Assembly: GCF_001891165.1 (NCBI RefSeq)
Contig: NZ_LKKW01000002.1
Location: 1-64,000 of the forward strand
Origin: Streptobacillus ratti
GTDB lineage: Bacteria; Fusobacteriota; Fusobacteriia; Fusobacteriales; Leptotrichiaceae
Direction of reading: 5' to 3'
Length of the DNA stretch: 64,000 bases
Shown piece after piece: positions 55,795 to 64,000 of this stretch. The stretch's first letter is position 1, and the number at the start of each line of letters is the position of its first letter. Both the position numbers and the translations under genes were made by a program. Under the pieces are notes generated by a model that searched no databases, was not told the origin of the DNA, and worked only from the letters and a program-made list of their open reading frames with translations.

Positions 55795-55810
55795 TCTTTT
55801 GTGGTGTAGT
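55795..55810 (-). terminator. Right half of the IS-split terminator
   Basis: TTTTGTGGTGTAGT (55797-55810) is the 5' arm on the minus strand of the hairpin that would follow malE copy 2; its partner is at 54546-54560. Confidence 0.75.
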
Positions 55811-55843
55811 ATTTTCAATCTTTAGTATTAATACTTACTTTAT

Positions 55844-57139
55844 TTATTGACCTAAATTTGTTAATAATGCTCTAAAACTTGCTTGTATATCCTTATAAGC
55901 TAACTCTGGTGTAGCAGGTTTTTTAGCTTCCCATGAAAGAATAGCATTTTCCCATGTTTCCCATACTTGTTCCCATTCTTTAAATAAAGGTCTTGATACT
56001 GATACTTCATATCCATCTATAACAGCATTTATAGCTTTTTTATCTAAATCAGATAAATCAACTTTAGCATAATCTTCTTTAGAAACATGTGGCATAACCT
56101 TACTTGTATATCTATAAAAATCAGCAGCATATTCAGGATTCATAATTTCAGCTATCACAGCCTCTGATAAAGCCAATTTATTAGCATCTTCTTCATTTCT
56201 AGCATTGATAGATAATGCCCAACCACCTTGCCAGTGTTTTAATTCTTTACCTGCAAATTTAGCTGTGTTAAGTGCTGCCACATCAAAATCATCTCCAACT
56301 AATCCTGACCAAGCAGATAATTCCCATGGACCTGCAATTCTAACTGAACCTTTTTTACCAGTTTTAAAATTATCGTCCATGTATCCATAAACTGCTGTTG
56401 TATCAAATAAAGGAAGTTTTTTATCATTTGATGCTTTCCAATATTTATGTAAACCAACAAACATTTTTTGCATATCTGGAGTTAGTTCTGACCAATCTTT
56501 TATTAAATCAGAAAAGAATTTATCTCCGTCTTTAGCTAATAACTCAACTCCAAAAGCGTTAGTTATAGCAACACCCCACCAACCATTTATAATTGGTATC
56601 ATTCCAACTTCAGGTGAAATTTCAGCAAAATCTAAATTAGATAAATCTACTCCATTTATTACAACATTTTTAGTATTATATCCTAATAACAATGTTTCAA
56701 TATTAAAAGGGAATCCAAAATATGAATCATTAAATTTTAAATGTCCTCCAAGTCCTTTATCAAAATCTCCAAATCCTCCAAGTTTTACACCTAAAGCTTT
56801 AGCATCAAATGGAGCTAATACATCTTTTTTATAAAGAGATTCCATTTTATGTAATGGAACAGCAAATACATCTGCCACATCTTCATTTTCAGCATTAGTT
56901 TCTTCAATAGCTTGAATATGGTCAAAAGAACCAATAACTTTTAAATCTATTTTAGCTTCAGGATTTTTTTCTTTAACTCTAGCTATAGCTTCTTCATAAT
57001 AAGGTGCCCAAGTTTTTTCAGCTTGTACAACTATATGTCCTGTTAAACCATTGTTAGTTTTTTCTGATATTTTAGAACCACAAGATAGTAATAAAGAAAA
57101 CATTAAAATTCCACTTGTAACAAGTTTTTTTAAATTCAT
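55844..57139 (-). CDS. Maltodextrin-binding lipoprotein MalE (copy 2)
   Basis: A 431-residue lipoprotein (lipobox LLLSC, Cys about 20) closely similar to MalE copy 1 along the whole length, with the same ending ALLTNLGQ. Differences concentrate in surface positions (for example KTWAPYYEEAIARV against ESWKPYYEAAIERV). It has no permease genes after it; exporters and an IS separate it from copy 1. It has the same promoter layout and an identical operator, so it should be co-regulated and share MalFGK. It may bind a different range of glucans. Confidence 0.9.
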   Translation of the reverse strand: MNLKKLVTSGILMFSLLLSCGSKISEKTNNGLTGHIVVQAEKTWAPYYEEAIARVKEKNPEAKIDLKVIGSFDHIQAIEETNAENEDVADVFAVPLHKMESLYKKDVLAPFDAKALGVKLGGFGDFDKGLGGHLKFNDSYFGFPFNIETLLLGYNTKNVVINGVDLSNLDFAEISPEVGMIPIINGWWGVAITNAFGVELLAKDGDKFFSDLIKDWSELTPDMQKMFVGLHKYWKASNDKKLPLFDTTAVYGYMDDNFKTGKKGSVRIAGPWELSAWSGLVGDDFDVAALNTAKFAGKELKHWQGGWALSINARNEEDANKLALSEAVIAEIMNPEYAADFYRYTSKVMPHVSKEDYAKVDLSDLDKKAINAVIDGYEVSVSRPLFKEWEQVWETWENAILSWEAKKPATPELAYKDIQASFRALLTNLGQ

Positions 57140-57168
57140 AATTTTTCACTCCTAATTTATTTTATTTA

Positions 57169-57182
57169 TGCAATCGTTTGCA
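57169..57182. promoter_or_regulatory. LacI-family operator of malE copy 2
   Basis: TGCAATCGTTTGCA, identical to the site at 49007-49020 and at the same distance from the -10 box. Confidence 0.75.
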
Positions 57183-57194
57183 ATTTACATTAAC

Positions 57195-57222
57195 ATTATA
57201 TTCCAATAATCTTTATTGTCAA
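57195..57222 (-). promoter_or_regulatory. Promoter of malE copy 2
   Basis: TTGACA (57222-57217) and TATAAT (57200-57195), spacer 16, minus strand. The rest of the 194-base gap before pulA is AT-rich with only a weak palindrome (57309-57324). Confidence 0.75.
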
Positions 57223-57333
57223 TATCTACATTAATATTTTTTATACTCTCACATTAAATTAGAGTGTGTTTTAATTACTAAAACATTAATATTTTCTATA
57301 TTATTTTATATTATGAAATTTTTCATACATTTT

Positions 57334-59139
57334 TTATATATTTTTTTCTAATATTAAAATATTTAATGGTTTAACTGTGTATTCATTTACTATATTTATT
57401 TCTTCACATTCAACCTTATTAAATTCATTAAAAATTACAGTATATTTTCCACTATCTAAAATAATATTTTGTTCTTCCTTACTTACATTAGCTATAATAT
57501 ATATATTTCCAAATGAATATGCTAACACATTATCATCTGCTTTAATAAGTTTAAATACTTCATCTATTTTTTCATAACTATCTAATTTAAGTATTTTTTT
57601 ATCTTTCCTATAACTAATTAAATCTGATAAATATTTTACATATTCACTATATTTTTCAGCCCTATCAAAATCAAATTTATTTATTTCATCACTTGATTTA
57701 TATGAATTTTCTACTCCATTTTTTGTTCTAAAAAATTCCTGACCTGCATGTATAAATGGTATACCTTGCGACATCATAATTAAAGTTGTAGCAATAGATT
57801 GCATTTTAACTCTATCTTCTAAACTATCATAATTGTTAGTTATTTCTATGTGGTCATAAACTGTATTATTATCATGTGCCTCAATATATTGTATTAATTG
57901 ATTTGGTGCAATATATGATTTTAAGCCCTTACCACCCTTAATGCTAGATAAAAGTCTTTCATCAAATCTTCCACCACTTACAAAACCTTGACCAAGTCTT
58001 TCATATGTAGAACCTCTTAAGCTATCCCTAATATCATCATTAAAAAATGCGATATTTGGCATTTTATAAGCATTTAATTGATTTGCTTTTAAATCATTAC
58101 TTAGAGAAGTAGCAAGATCCCAACCCTCACCAAGGAGTATTATACTTTCATCTATTTTATCTAATTCTCTTCTGATTTCATTCATAGTTTCAACATCTAA
58201 TATTCCCATTAAGTCAAATCTAAATCCATCAAGATTAAATTCACTTGCCCAATATTTAACACTATCAACTATATATTTTCTTATCATAGCTCTTTCACTT
58301 GCAACATCATTCCCACAACCAGTACCATTACTAAAATGGAAATATTCTGTTTTTCTAAAAGCATAATTTGGTATAGTTTTAGATAAAGAATGAGCAAGTG
58401 CATCATATACGTGATTATACACTACATCCATAATTACTCTTATTCCATTTTTATGTAAAATTTCTACCATTTCTTTTAATTCATTTATTCTTGAATAAGG
58501 ATCGTTAGGATTACTTGAATATGAACCCTCAGGTACATTGTAATTTACAGGGTCATATCCCCAGTTATATCTTAAATCAGGATTTAATTCATCTACTGAA
58601 TCAGTTGAATAATCATATATTGGTAAAAGTTGAACATGAGTAATTCCTAATTTTTTCAAATAATTTAATTGTTTTTCTTCAACTACCCCTAAATATTTAC
58701 CTCTATTTTTAGCAGTTAATGTAAAATCTCTAATATGTAATTCATATATTACTGAATCTAACATATTAAACTTAGGTATTCTATTACCCTTTAAAGTTTT
58801 AGATAAATCAACTACAACTGATTTACCTGAATTTGCTTCACTAGCAATAGCATATGGATCAGTTGTTTCAAAAACTTCTCCCTCAAAAAATGTCTTATAC
58901 ATATATGGAATTTTATCTAAATCTCCATTTACAGTTAATTCAAAAATACCTTTATCAATATCTTTTATCATTTCTAAAACTTGATTATTAATTAATAATT
59001 CAACTTTAGTTGCAGTAGGAGCAAATACTCTAAAAACAGTATTTTCTTTAGAATATTCTATACCTAATTTACCGTCATACTTATATCTTAAATCTAAACC
59101 TAAATTTCTTAAATCATTATCTATTTTTCTTGTTATCAT
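57334..59139 (-). CDS. pulA: Type I pullulanase
   Basis: This debranching enzyme hydrolyses alpha-1,6 bonds in pullulan and branched maltodextrins. An N-terminal CBM48-type domain (about 10-110, FRVFAPTATKVEL) precedes a GH13 barrel. The YNWGYDPVNYNVPEGSYS segment is the type I pullulanase signature; catalytic residues lie in DGFRFDLMG (Asp), LLGEGWDL (Glu) and EAHDNNTVYDH (Asp). The 601 residues are short for the family but complete, without signal, so it is cytoplasmic. It follows malQ by 14 bases. Confidence 0.93.
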   Translation of the reverse strand: MITRKIDNDLRNLGLDLRYKYDGKLGIEYSKENTVFRVFAPTATKVELLINNQVLEMIKDIDKGIFELTVNGDLDKIPYMYKTFFEGEVFETTDPYAIASEANSGKSVVVDLSKTLKGNRIPKFNMLDSVIYELHIRDFTLTAKNRGKYLGVVEEKQLNYLKKLGITHVQLLPIYDYSTDSVDELNPDLRYNWGYDPVNYNVPEGSYSSNPNDPYSRINELKEMVEILHKNGIRVIMDVVYNHVYDALAHSLSKTIPNYAFRKTEYFHFSNGTGCGNDVASERAMIRKYIVDSVKYWASEFNLDGFRFDLMGILDVETMNEIRRELDKIDESIILLGEGWDLATSLSNDLKANQLNAYKMPNIAFFNDDIRDSLRGSTYERLGQGFVSGGRFDERLLSSIKGGKGLKSYIAPNQLIQYIEAHDNNTVYDHIEITNNYDSLEDRVKMQSIATTLIMMSQGIPFIHAGQEFFRTKNGVENSYKSSDEINKFDFDRAEKYSEYVKYLSDLISYRKDKKILKLDSYEKIDEVFKLIKADDNVLAYSFGNIYIIANVSKEEQNIILDSGKYTVIFNEFNKVECEEINIVNEYTVKPLNILILEKNI

Positions 59140-59153
59140 TACTACACCCTTAC

Positions 59154-60650
59154 TTATTTATTTAATCTAAAATATGTTTTTGTTAAATCATAAATTTCTT
59201 CACTTAACTCTTTAGTAAGCATTTCTTTTCTAACTCTCCAAGACCAGTTACCTAAAGTAGATGGTGTATTCATTCTACCCTCATCACCAAGTTCTAAAAA
59301 GTCTTGCATTTGTGCTACTGCTAAATTAGCAACTGATGACCATGCAGATCTAATAAATCCTTTAACATAATCTTTAGGGTCTGTTAAATGTAAGTATTTT
59401 TTAGCAAACTCAACTTCAACTGGATTTGCATTGTTAAACCATGTTTTAACAGTATCACTATCATGAGTTCCTGTATACACTGCCCAATTTCTTTCAGTTT
59501 GATGAGGTAAAAAATCACTTTCATTTTCAGGATTAAATGCAAATTGTAACATTTTCATGCCAGGAAATCCTGTTTTTTCTCTAAATTTAACTACATCTAC
59601 AGTTGTATATCCTAAATCTTCAGCAACTATATCTATTTTACCTAAAGACTGTTCAACTGCTTCAAATAATTCTACTCCAGGGGCTTTTACCCATTTACCA
59701 TTTCTTGCATCTTCATCAAATTTAGGTACTGCCCAATATGATTCAAAACCTCTAAAATGGTCTATTCTTAACACATCAATATATTTCATAGTTTTTTCTA
59801 TTCTATTTATCCACCATTTAAAGCCTGTTTCTTTATGTTTTTCCCAATCATATACAGGATTCCCCCATTTTTGTCCTCCTGCACTAAATCCATCAGGTGG
59901 GCAACCTCCTACTATATCATCTAAGAATAAATCTCTATCTTTCCACACTTCTAAACTATCAGGAGAAACATAAATAGGCATATCCCCTATAATCTTAATT
60001 CCTAAAGAATTAACATATTCTTTCCATTTCTTATATTGCCCAAAGAATTTGTATTGTATAAATTTTTGATAATCTATTCTATCTTTTAATAATTTTTCAT
60101 ATTTTTCTAATTCTACTAAATCCCTATCTTTAACTTCTTTTGGAAAATCTTCCCAAGAAATATTTCCAAAATGTTCTTTTAATGCCATAAATAAAGAATA
60201 ATCATTAATCCAATCAGAATTTTCATCTATGAATTTATGGTATTCCTTATCTTCTACATTTTTAAAGTTTTCAAAAGCCTTTGCAAGTACTTCTTTTCTT
60301 GTCATATAAATCTTACCAAAATCTACTCTATTAACATCATTTCCATAATCTAAATTTTGATAATCTTCTTTATTAAGCAATCCCTCTTCTTCAAGTATTC
60401 TAAAATCTATAAAATATGGATTCCCTGCAAATGATGAAAATGATTGATAAGGTGAATCTCCATATCCTGTAGGACCTGTAGGTAATATTTGCCAATAATA
60501 TTGACCAGATGCTTTAAGAAAATTAGCAAATTCATAAGCTTCTTTTCCTAAATTACCTATTCCGTATTCACTCCATAATGAAGAAATGTGCATAATTATT
60601 GCACTTTTTCTATTCTTATTAATATGTTTGTAATCAAAATTTTGTTCCAT
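59154..60650 (-). CDS. malQ: 4-alpha-glucanotransferase
   Basis: Amylomaltase (GH77) rearranges maltodextrins to glucose and longer chains. Visible are PTGPTGYGDSPYQSFS near the start, IGDMPIYVSPDS, the nucleophile in LRIDHFRGFES, the acid in VAEDLGYTT and GTHDSDTV. The 498 residues are normal. The start overlaps the malR end by 17 bases and pulA follows, giving a malR-malQ-pulA operon. Confidence 0.96.
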   Translation of the reverse strand: MEQNFDYKHINKNRKSAIIMHISSLWSEYGIGNLGKEAYEFANFLKASGQYYWQILPTGPTGYGDSPYQSFSSFAGNPYFIDFRILEEEGLLNKEDYQNLDYGNDVNRVDFGKIYMTRKEVLAKAFENFKNVEDKEYHKFIDENSDWINDYSLFMALKEHFGNISWEDFPKEVKDRDLVELEKYEKLLKDRIDYQKFIQYKFFGQYKKWKEYVNSLGIKIIGDMPIYVSPDSLEVWKDRDLFLDDIVGGCPPDGFSAGGQKWGNPVYDWEKHKETGFKWWINRIEKTMKYIDVLRIDHFRGFESYWAVPKFDEDARNGKWVKAPGVELFEAVEQSLGKIDIVAEDLGYTTVDVVKFREKTGFPGMKMLQFAFNPENESDFLPHQTERNWAVYTGTHDSDTVKTWFNNANPVEVEFAKKYLHLTDPKDYVKGFIRSAWSSVANLAVAQMQDFLELGDEGRMNTPSTLGNWSWRVRKEMLTKELSEEIYDLTKTYFRLNK

Positions 60651-61638
60651 TATTATCTCCCTCTAAAATATCTGATTGAACTATTACAAAGTTCTTTTCT
60701 CTTTTAATATTTTCTATACTGTCTATAAGTATATTAACTGATTTATTTGCAAGTTCCTCATAACGTATATCTACAGTAATAAAATCTAATTTAAGATATT
60801 TTCTTAATTTAGAGTTATTAAACCCAGTAACCTCAACTTTTCTACCTAATTCCTCTATTGCTCTAATAGCTCCTATAGCTAAAATATCATCTGTAGTTAC
60901 TATTACTTCTATATTCTCATCCATTTCAAGTAATTTTTTAGTCGTAAAATATGCCTCATATGAATCAAAATCAGAAGAAATTTGATGTTTACTTTTAATT
61001 TTAGCCTCTTTTAATGCTATTAAAAATCCCTCTTTCCTATAATTTGAAACAGTTAAATTAGTAGGTCCAGAAAGAAATTCAAAGTTACTGTATCCTTTCT
61101 CTATCATTTTTTTAGTTACTTCTTTTGTAGCTTTAATATTGTCATTATCCACCCACATTCCCATGCTAAGTTCTTTAGGAGTTCCTAATATTACATAAGG
61201 AAAATTTATTTTCTGTAAATAGTTAATATTTCTATCATTTTCAACTAAATTCAAGAACACAAGCCCATCTATTCTATTTGTTTTTATCAATCTTTCAATG
61301 TTTTCATGTGATTCTTGATTATCTTTTGAATGTATGTATAGTATATAGTAACCTCTTTCAAGTGCATAAGTACTAATATATGATAAAGTTTCTGTAAAGA
61401 AATCATTTTGTAAAGGATTATCATTATGATCTTCTATAACTATCCCTATAATTCTACTACTACTTTTAGTTAATGAAACAGCAGCAGAATTTGGAAAATA
61501 GTCAAGTTCTTTAATAACTTTAAGCACTTTCCTTTTAGTCTTATCACTAATTAATGGACTATTAGACATTACTCTTGATACTGTAGCCTCACTAACATTT
61601 GCTTTCTTTGCAACATCCTTAATTGTAATCTTTTTCAT
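60634..61638 (-). CDS. malR: LacI-family repressor of maltodextrin genes (MalR-like)
   Basis: The ATG at 61638 has an AAAGGAG ribosome site and yields the canonical start KKITIKDVAKKANVSEATVS with hinge helix YFPN; an upstream in-frame ATG at 61686 is rejected. The helix-turn-helix spans residues 1-55, and a periplasmic-binding-like effector domain follows (IGIVIEDH, TTDDILAIGAIRA). It probably represses the malE promoters through TGCAATCGTTTGCA sites and its own operon. 334 residues. Confidence 0.9.
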   Translation of the reverse strand: MKKITIKDVAKKANVSEATVSRVMSNSPLISDKTKRKVLKVIKELDYFPNSAAVSLTKSSSRIIGIVIEDHNDNPLQNDFFTETLSYISTYALERGYYILYIHSKDNQESHENIERLIKTNRIDGLVFLNLVENDRNINYLQKINFPYVILGTPKELSMGMWVDNDNIKATKEVTKKMIEKGYSNFEFLSGPTNLTVSNYRKEGFLIALKEAKIKSKHQISSDFDSYEAYFTTKKLLEMDENIEVIVTTDDILAIGAIRAIEELGRKVEVTGFNNSKLRKYLKLDFITVDIRYEELANKSVNILIDSIENIKREKNFVIVQSDILEGDNNGTKF

Positions 61639-61653
61639 GTTTACTCCTTTTTG

Positions 61654-61702
61654 TGCAAGCATTTTCATTAAAAAGTATACTATCATTTATTAGTTTTTTC
61701 AA
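61654..61702 (-). promoter_or_regulatory. malR promoter with degenerate operator
   Basis: TTGAAA (61702-61697) and TATACT (61679-61674), spacer 17, minus strand. TGCAAGCATTTTCA (61654-61667) just downstream matches the malE operator at 11 of 14 positions and may give weak autoregulation. Confidence 0.5.
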
Positions 61703-61711
61703 TAGCATTTG

Positions 61712-61727
61712 TGCAAAAAAAATTGCA
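61712..61727. repeat. Palindrome upstream of the malR -35 box
   Basis: TGCAA and TTGCA arms around six A residues, using the malE operator half-sites at wider spacing (6 bases instead of 4). Confidence 0.35.
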
Positions 61728-61809
61728 TAGATTTTTTCTATGTCTGTATCATATGTCAAAAAGTATTGATATTATCTTATTTTTATTTATTTTACCACTT
61801 TCAATTTTA

Positions 61810-61838
61810 TTGAAATTAATAATGTTTTGTGATATACT
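61810..61838 (+). promoter_or_regulatory. Predicted alaS promoter
   Basis: TTGAAA (61810-61815) and TATACT (61833-61838), spacer 17, leave about 30 bases of leader. That is too short for a T-box. Confidence 0.6.
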
Positions 61839-61873
61839 TTTAAAGTATAAATTAAATATAAAGGTGATAAAAA

Positions 61874-64000
61874 ATGACTGGAAATGAATTAAGAAAAAGC
61901 TTTATTGAGTTTTTTAAATCTAAGAAGCACAAGCATTTTGAAAGTGCATCTCTAATACCAGATGATAAAACATTACTGCTAACAGTTGCTGGTATGGTAC
62001 CTTTTAAATCATTTTTCTTAGGTGAAAAAAAAGCACCATATAACAGAATAACTACATATCAAAAATGTATAAGAACTAATGACTTAGAAAATGTTGGAGT
62101 AACTCCAAGACACCATACTTTCTTTGAAATGTTAGGTAATTTTTCTTTTGGAGATTATTTCAAAAGAGAATCAATTAAATGGTCTTGGGAATATATAACT
62201 GAAATATTAAAATTAGATCCAAATAGATTATATGTATCTGTTTATTTAACAGATGATGAAGCATATGATATATGGACTAAAGAAGTTGGAGTACCAGAAG
62301 ATCATATGGTAAGACTAGGTGATGATGATAATTGGTGGGCAGCTGGTCCTATAGGTTCTTGTGGACCATGTTCTGAAATATATTATGATACTCAAATTAT
62401 GGGAGAAAATAATGAGGAAATAAATGCTAAACCTGGAGATGAGGGTAATAGATTTTTAGAAATCTGGAACTTAGTATTTACTGAATGGAATAGACTTGAA
62501 GACGGAACTCTTGTTCCACTTCCAGAAAAAAATATTGATACAGGAGCTGGACTTGAAAGAATAGCATCAGTAGTACAAAATAAGGAAAATAATTTTGAAA
62601 CTGATTTATTTATTCCAATTATTAAGAACATTAAAAAAGTACTAAATATAAACGGAGAACAAATTTCAACTTCTGTTAAAATAATTGCAGATCACTTAAA
62701 AGCATCAACTTTCTTAATTTGTGATGGTGTATTACCGTCTAATGAGGGACGTGGATACATACTTAAAAAATTGATAAGAAGAGCTTACGGAGCTGGAGCA
62801 ATTGAAAATAAAGATATTTTTAATAATTCTCTTACTTTTTTACATAATATAGTTGACTCTATTATAGACAACATGAAAGAAGCATATCCAGAACTTAATG
62901 AAAAAAGAGATTACATAAAAAATATTATAAAATCTGAAGAAGATAAATTCTCTAAAACATTAAAATCTGGAACTGAAATATTATTTGAAGAAATTAAAAA
63001 ATGTAAATCAGAAAATATAGATAAATTACCAAGTGAAGTATCATTTAAACTTTATGATACTTATGGATTCCCATTTGAATTTACAAAATTAATAGTTGAA
63101 AATAATAAAATGATAGTTTGTGAAAATGAATTTAATCAAAAATTAGAAGAACAAGTTAAAAGATCTCAAGATTCAAGAGTAAAAAATTCTGATATGATTA
63201 AAGATGAATTTATAGATAAATTCTATAAAGAAAATGGTAAAACTCTATTTACAGGTTATGATACTTTAATTGATGAAGCAAAAGTATTACACATTAAAAA
63301 TTTAGAAAATGGTTTATTTGAGGTAATATTTAATAGAACTCCATTCTACGCTGAGGGTGGTGGTCAAGTAGCAGATAAAGGTGTAATTAAATACGATAAC
63401 AAAATTATTGCAGAAATTAAAGATGTTGCTAAAAAATCTGATATATTTATACACTATATTTCAGGTGAAGAACTTAAATTTGATGTAGACTATATTTTAG
63501 AGGTTAATAAAAAAGTAAGAAATGATATTAAGAAAAATCATACTGCAACACATCTACTACACAAAGCATTAAGAGAAGTATTAGGAAACAGTGTAGAACA
63601 AGCTGGATCATTAGTTAATGAAGATGGATTAAGATTTGATTTCTCATATTACGAACAAGTTAGTCCTGAGCAAGTTACTACTATTGAAAATAGGGTAAAT
63701 GAATTAATTTTAGAAAATTTACCTGTATACATTAATTATGAAAATATCAATGATGCTGTTTCAAAAGGTGCTATGGCATTATTCAGTGATAAATATGGAG
63801 ATGTCGTAAGAGTTATTGATATTTCAGGTGTATCATTAGAACTTTGTGGAGGAACACATGTATCTTCTACTGGTGAAATAGGATTATTTAAAATTAAATC
63901 AGAACAAGGTAAAGCATCTGGTATAAGAAGAATAGAAGCAATAACAGGATATAAGAGTTTAGAGTATGTACACAATTTAGAAAAAGATATACAAGATATA
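61874..64000 (+). CDS. alaS: Alanyl-tRNA synthetase (5' part, runs off the window)
   Basis: The frame is open from the ATG at 61874 (ribosome site AAGGTG) to the last base, 709 codons without a stop. The catalytic core shows LTVAGMVPFKSFF, RHHTFFEMLGNFSFG, GPCSEIYYD and DTGAGLERIA. The editing domain has HTATHLLHKAL and CGGTHV. The C-terminal oligomerisation domain is cut by the window edge. Charges tRNA-Ala and clears mischarged Ser/Gly. It is divergent from malR. Confidence 0.97.
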   Translation, partial: MTGNELRKSFIEFFKSKKHKHFESASLIPDDKTLLLTVAGMVPFKSFFLGEKKAPYNRITTYQKCIRTNDLENVGVTPRHHTFFEMLGNFSFGDYFKRESIKWSWEYITEILKLDPNRLYVSVYLTDDEAYDIWTKEVGVPEDHMVRLGDDDNWWAAGPIGSCGPCSEIYYDTQIMGENNEEINAKPGDEGNRFLEIWNLVFTEWNRLEDGTLVPLPEKNIDTGAGLERIASVVQNKENNFETDLFIPIIKNIKKVLNINGEQISTSVKIIADHLKASTFLICDGVLPSNEGRGYILKKLIRRAYGAGAIENKDIFNNSLTFLHNIVDSIIDNMKEAYPELNEKRDYIKNIIKSEEDKFSKTLKSGTEILFEEIKKCKSENIDKLPSEVSFKLYDTYGFPFEFTKLIVENNKMIVCENEFNQKLEEQVKRSQDSRVKNSDMIKDEFIDKFYKENGKTLFTGYDTLIDEAKVLHIKNLENGLFEVIFNRTPFYAEGGGQVADKGVIKYDNKIIAEIKDVAKKSDIFIHYISGEELKFDVDYILEVNKKVRNDIKKNHTATHLLHKALREVLGNSVEQAGSLVNEDGLRFDFSYYEQVSPEQVTTIENRVNELILENLPVYINYENINDAVSKGAMALFSDKYGDVVRVIDISGVSLELCGGTHVSSTGEIGLFKIKSEQGKASGIRRIEAITGYKSLEYVHNLEKDIQDI

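Noticed and set aside
54546-55810. IS with 50-bp terminal inverted repeats starting at ACTACACC
   Set aside because: The outer arms match only with gaps and are better explained as the two arms of the host terminator hairpin; the perfect repeat begins at TCCTAAATTCC and leaves a direct repeat outside it.
61687-61873. T-box leader before alaS
   Set aside because: The predicted transcript start leaves about 30 bases; no T-box sequence or terminator-antiterminator pair was seen.

Overview
This window is very AT-rich (G+C roughly a quarter to 30% by eye), densely packed and almost free of large gaps; no stretch over 300 bases lacks a gene. Gene content suggests a Gram-negative, fermentative member of the Fusobacteriota, probably Leptotrichiaceae (Streptobacillus or Sneathia-like): RuvC and DAP-pathway genes with a lysine-rich, AT-biased proteome, many short lipoproteins and signal-peptide proteins, L-lactate dehydrogenase, PTS sugar uptake and a large maltose/maltodextrin region. 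The genus is inferred, not proven. No ribosomal RNA, CRISPR array or prophage was seen; one tRNA (Thr, anticodon TGT) is present.

Layout. 1-5527 (+): sppA, a UvrD/PcrA helicase, a secreted NlpC/P60-like protein and a DUF4300-like lipoprotein in one operon. 5561-6859 (-): enolase. 6935-11927 (-): a MurNAc recycling operon, murQ-murR-murP-secreted esterase-mupG. 12021-15218 (-): Fe(III) ABC importer. 15330-18526 (-): uracil permease, small lipoprotein, nrnA, ruvC. 18635-20321 (+): yebC, ldh. 20384-30222 (-): a long mixed operon (secreted nuclease, MATE pump, dGTPase, TrmB-type regulator, a PDZ-less site-2 protease, trmL, folA, metG, a TPR protein, a secreted thioredoxin). 30316-36553 (-): efp, then a lysine/DAP operon lysC-lipoprotein-GH114-like-dapA-dapF-asd. 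36695-38943 (+): MORN-repeat protein, CoA-disulfide reductase-like flavoprotein, tRNA-Thr. 38992-41832 (-): MATE, SDR, dapB. 41957-43069 (+): anaerobic sulfatase-maturating enzyme.

43187-61638 (-) is a maltodextrin region. It holds malE, a small membrane protein, an oversized malF, malG and malK; two tandem ABC-2 exporter modules; an intact IS30-family element; a second malE; then malR-malQ-pulA. Both malE promoters carry an identical LacI-type operator, so binding proteins, debranching enzyme and glucanotransferase look like one regulon under the local LacI protein. alaS starts at 61874 and runs off the window.

The most interesting signals are at the IS. It sits exactly in the apical loop of what would have been the malE2 terminator hairpin. 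It also carries a hairpin before its transposase start that only read-in transcripts would contain. Other points of interest are the coiled-coil N-terminal extension on MalF, the MurNAc operon with a secreted esterase, and several leader or attenuator structures.
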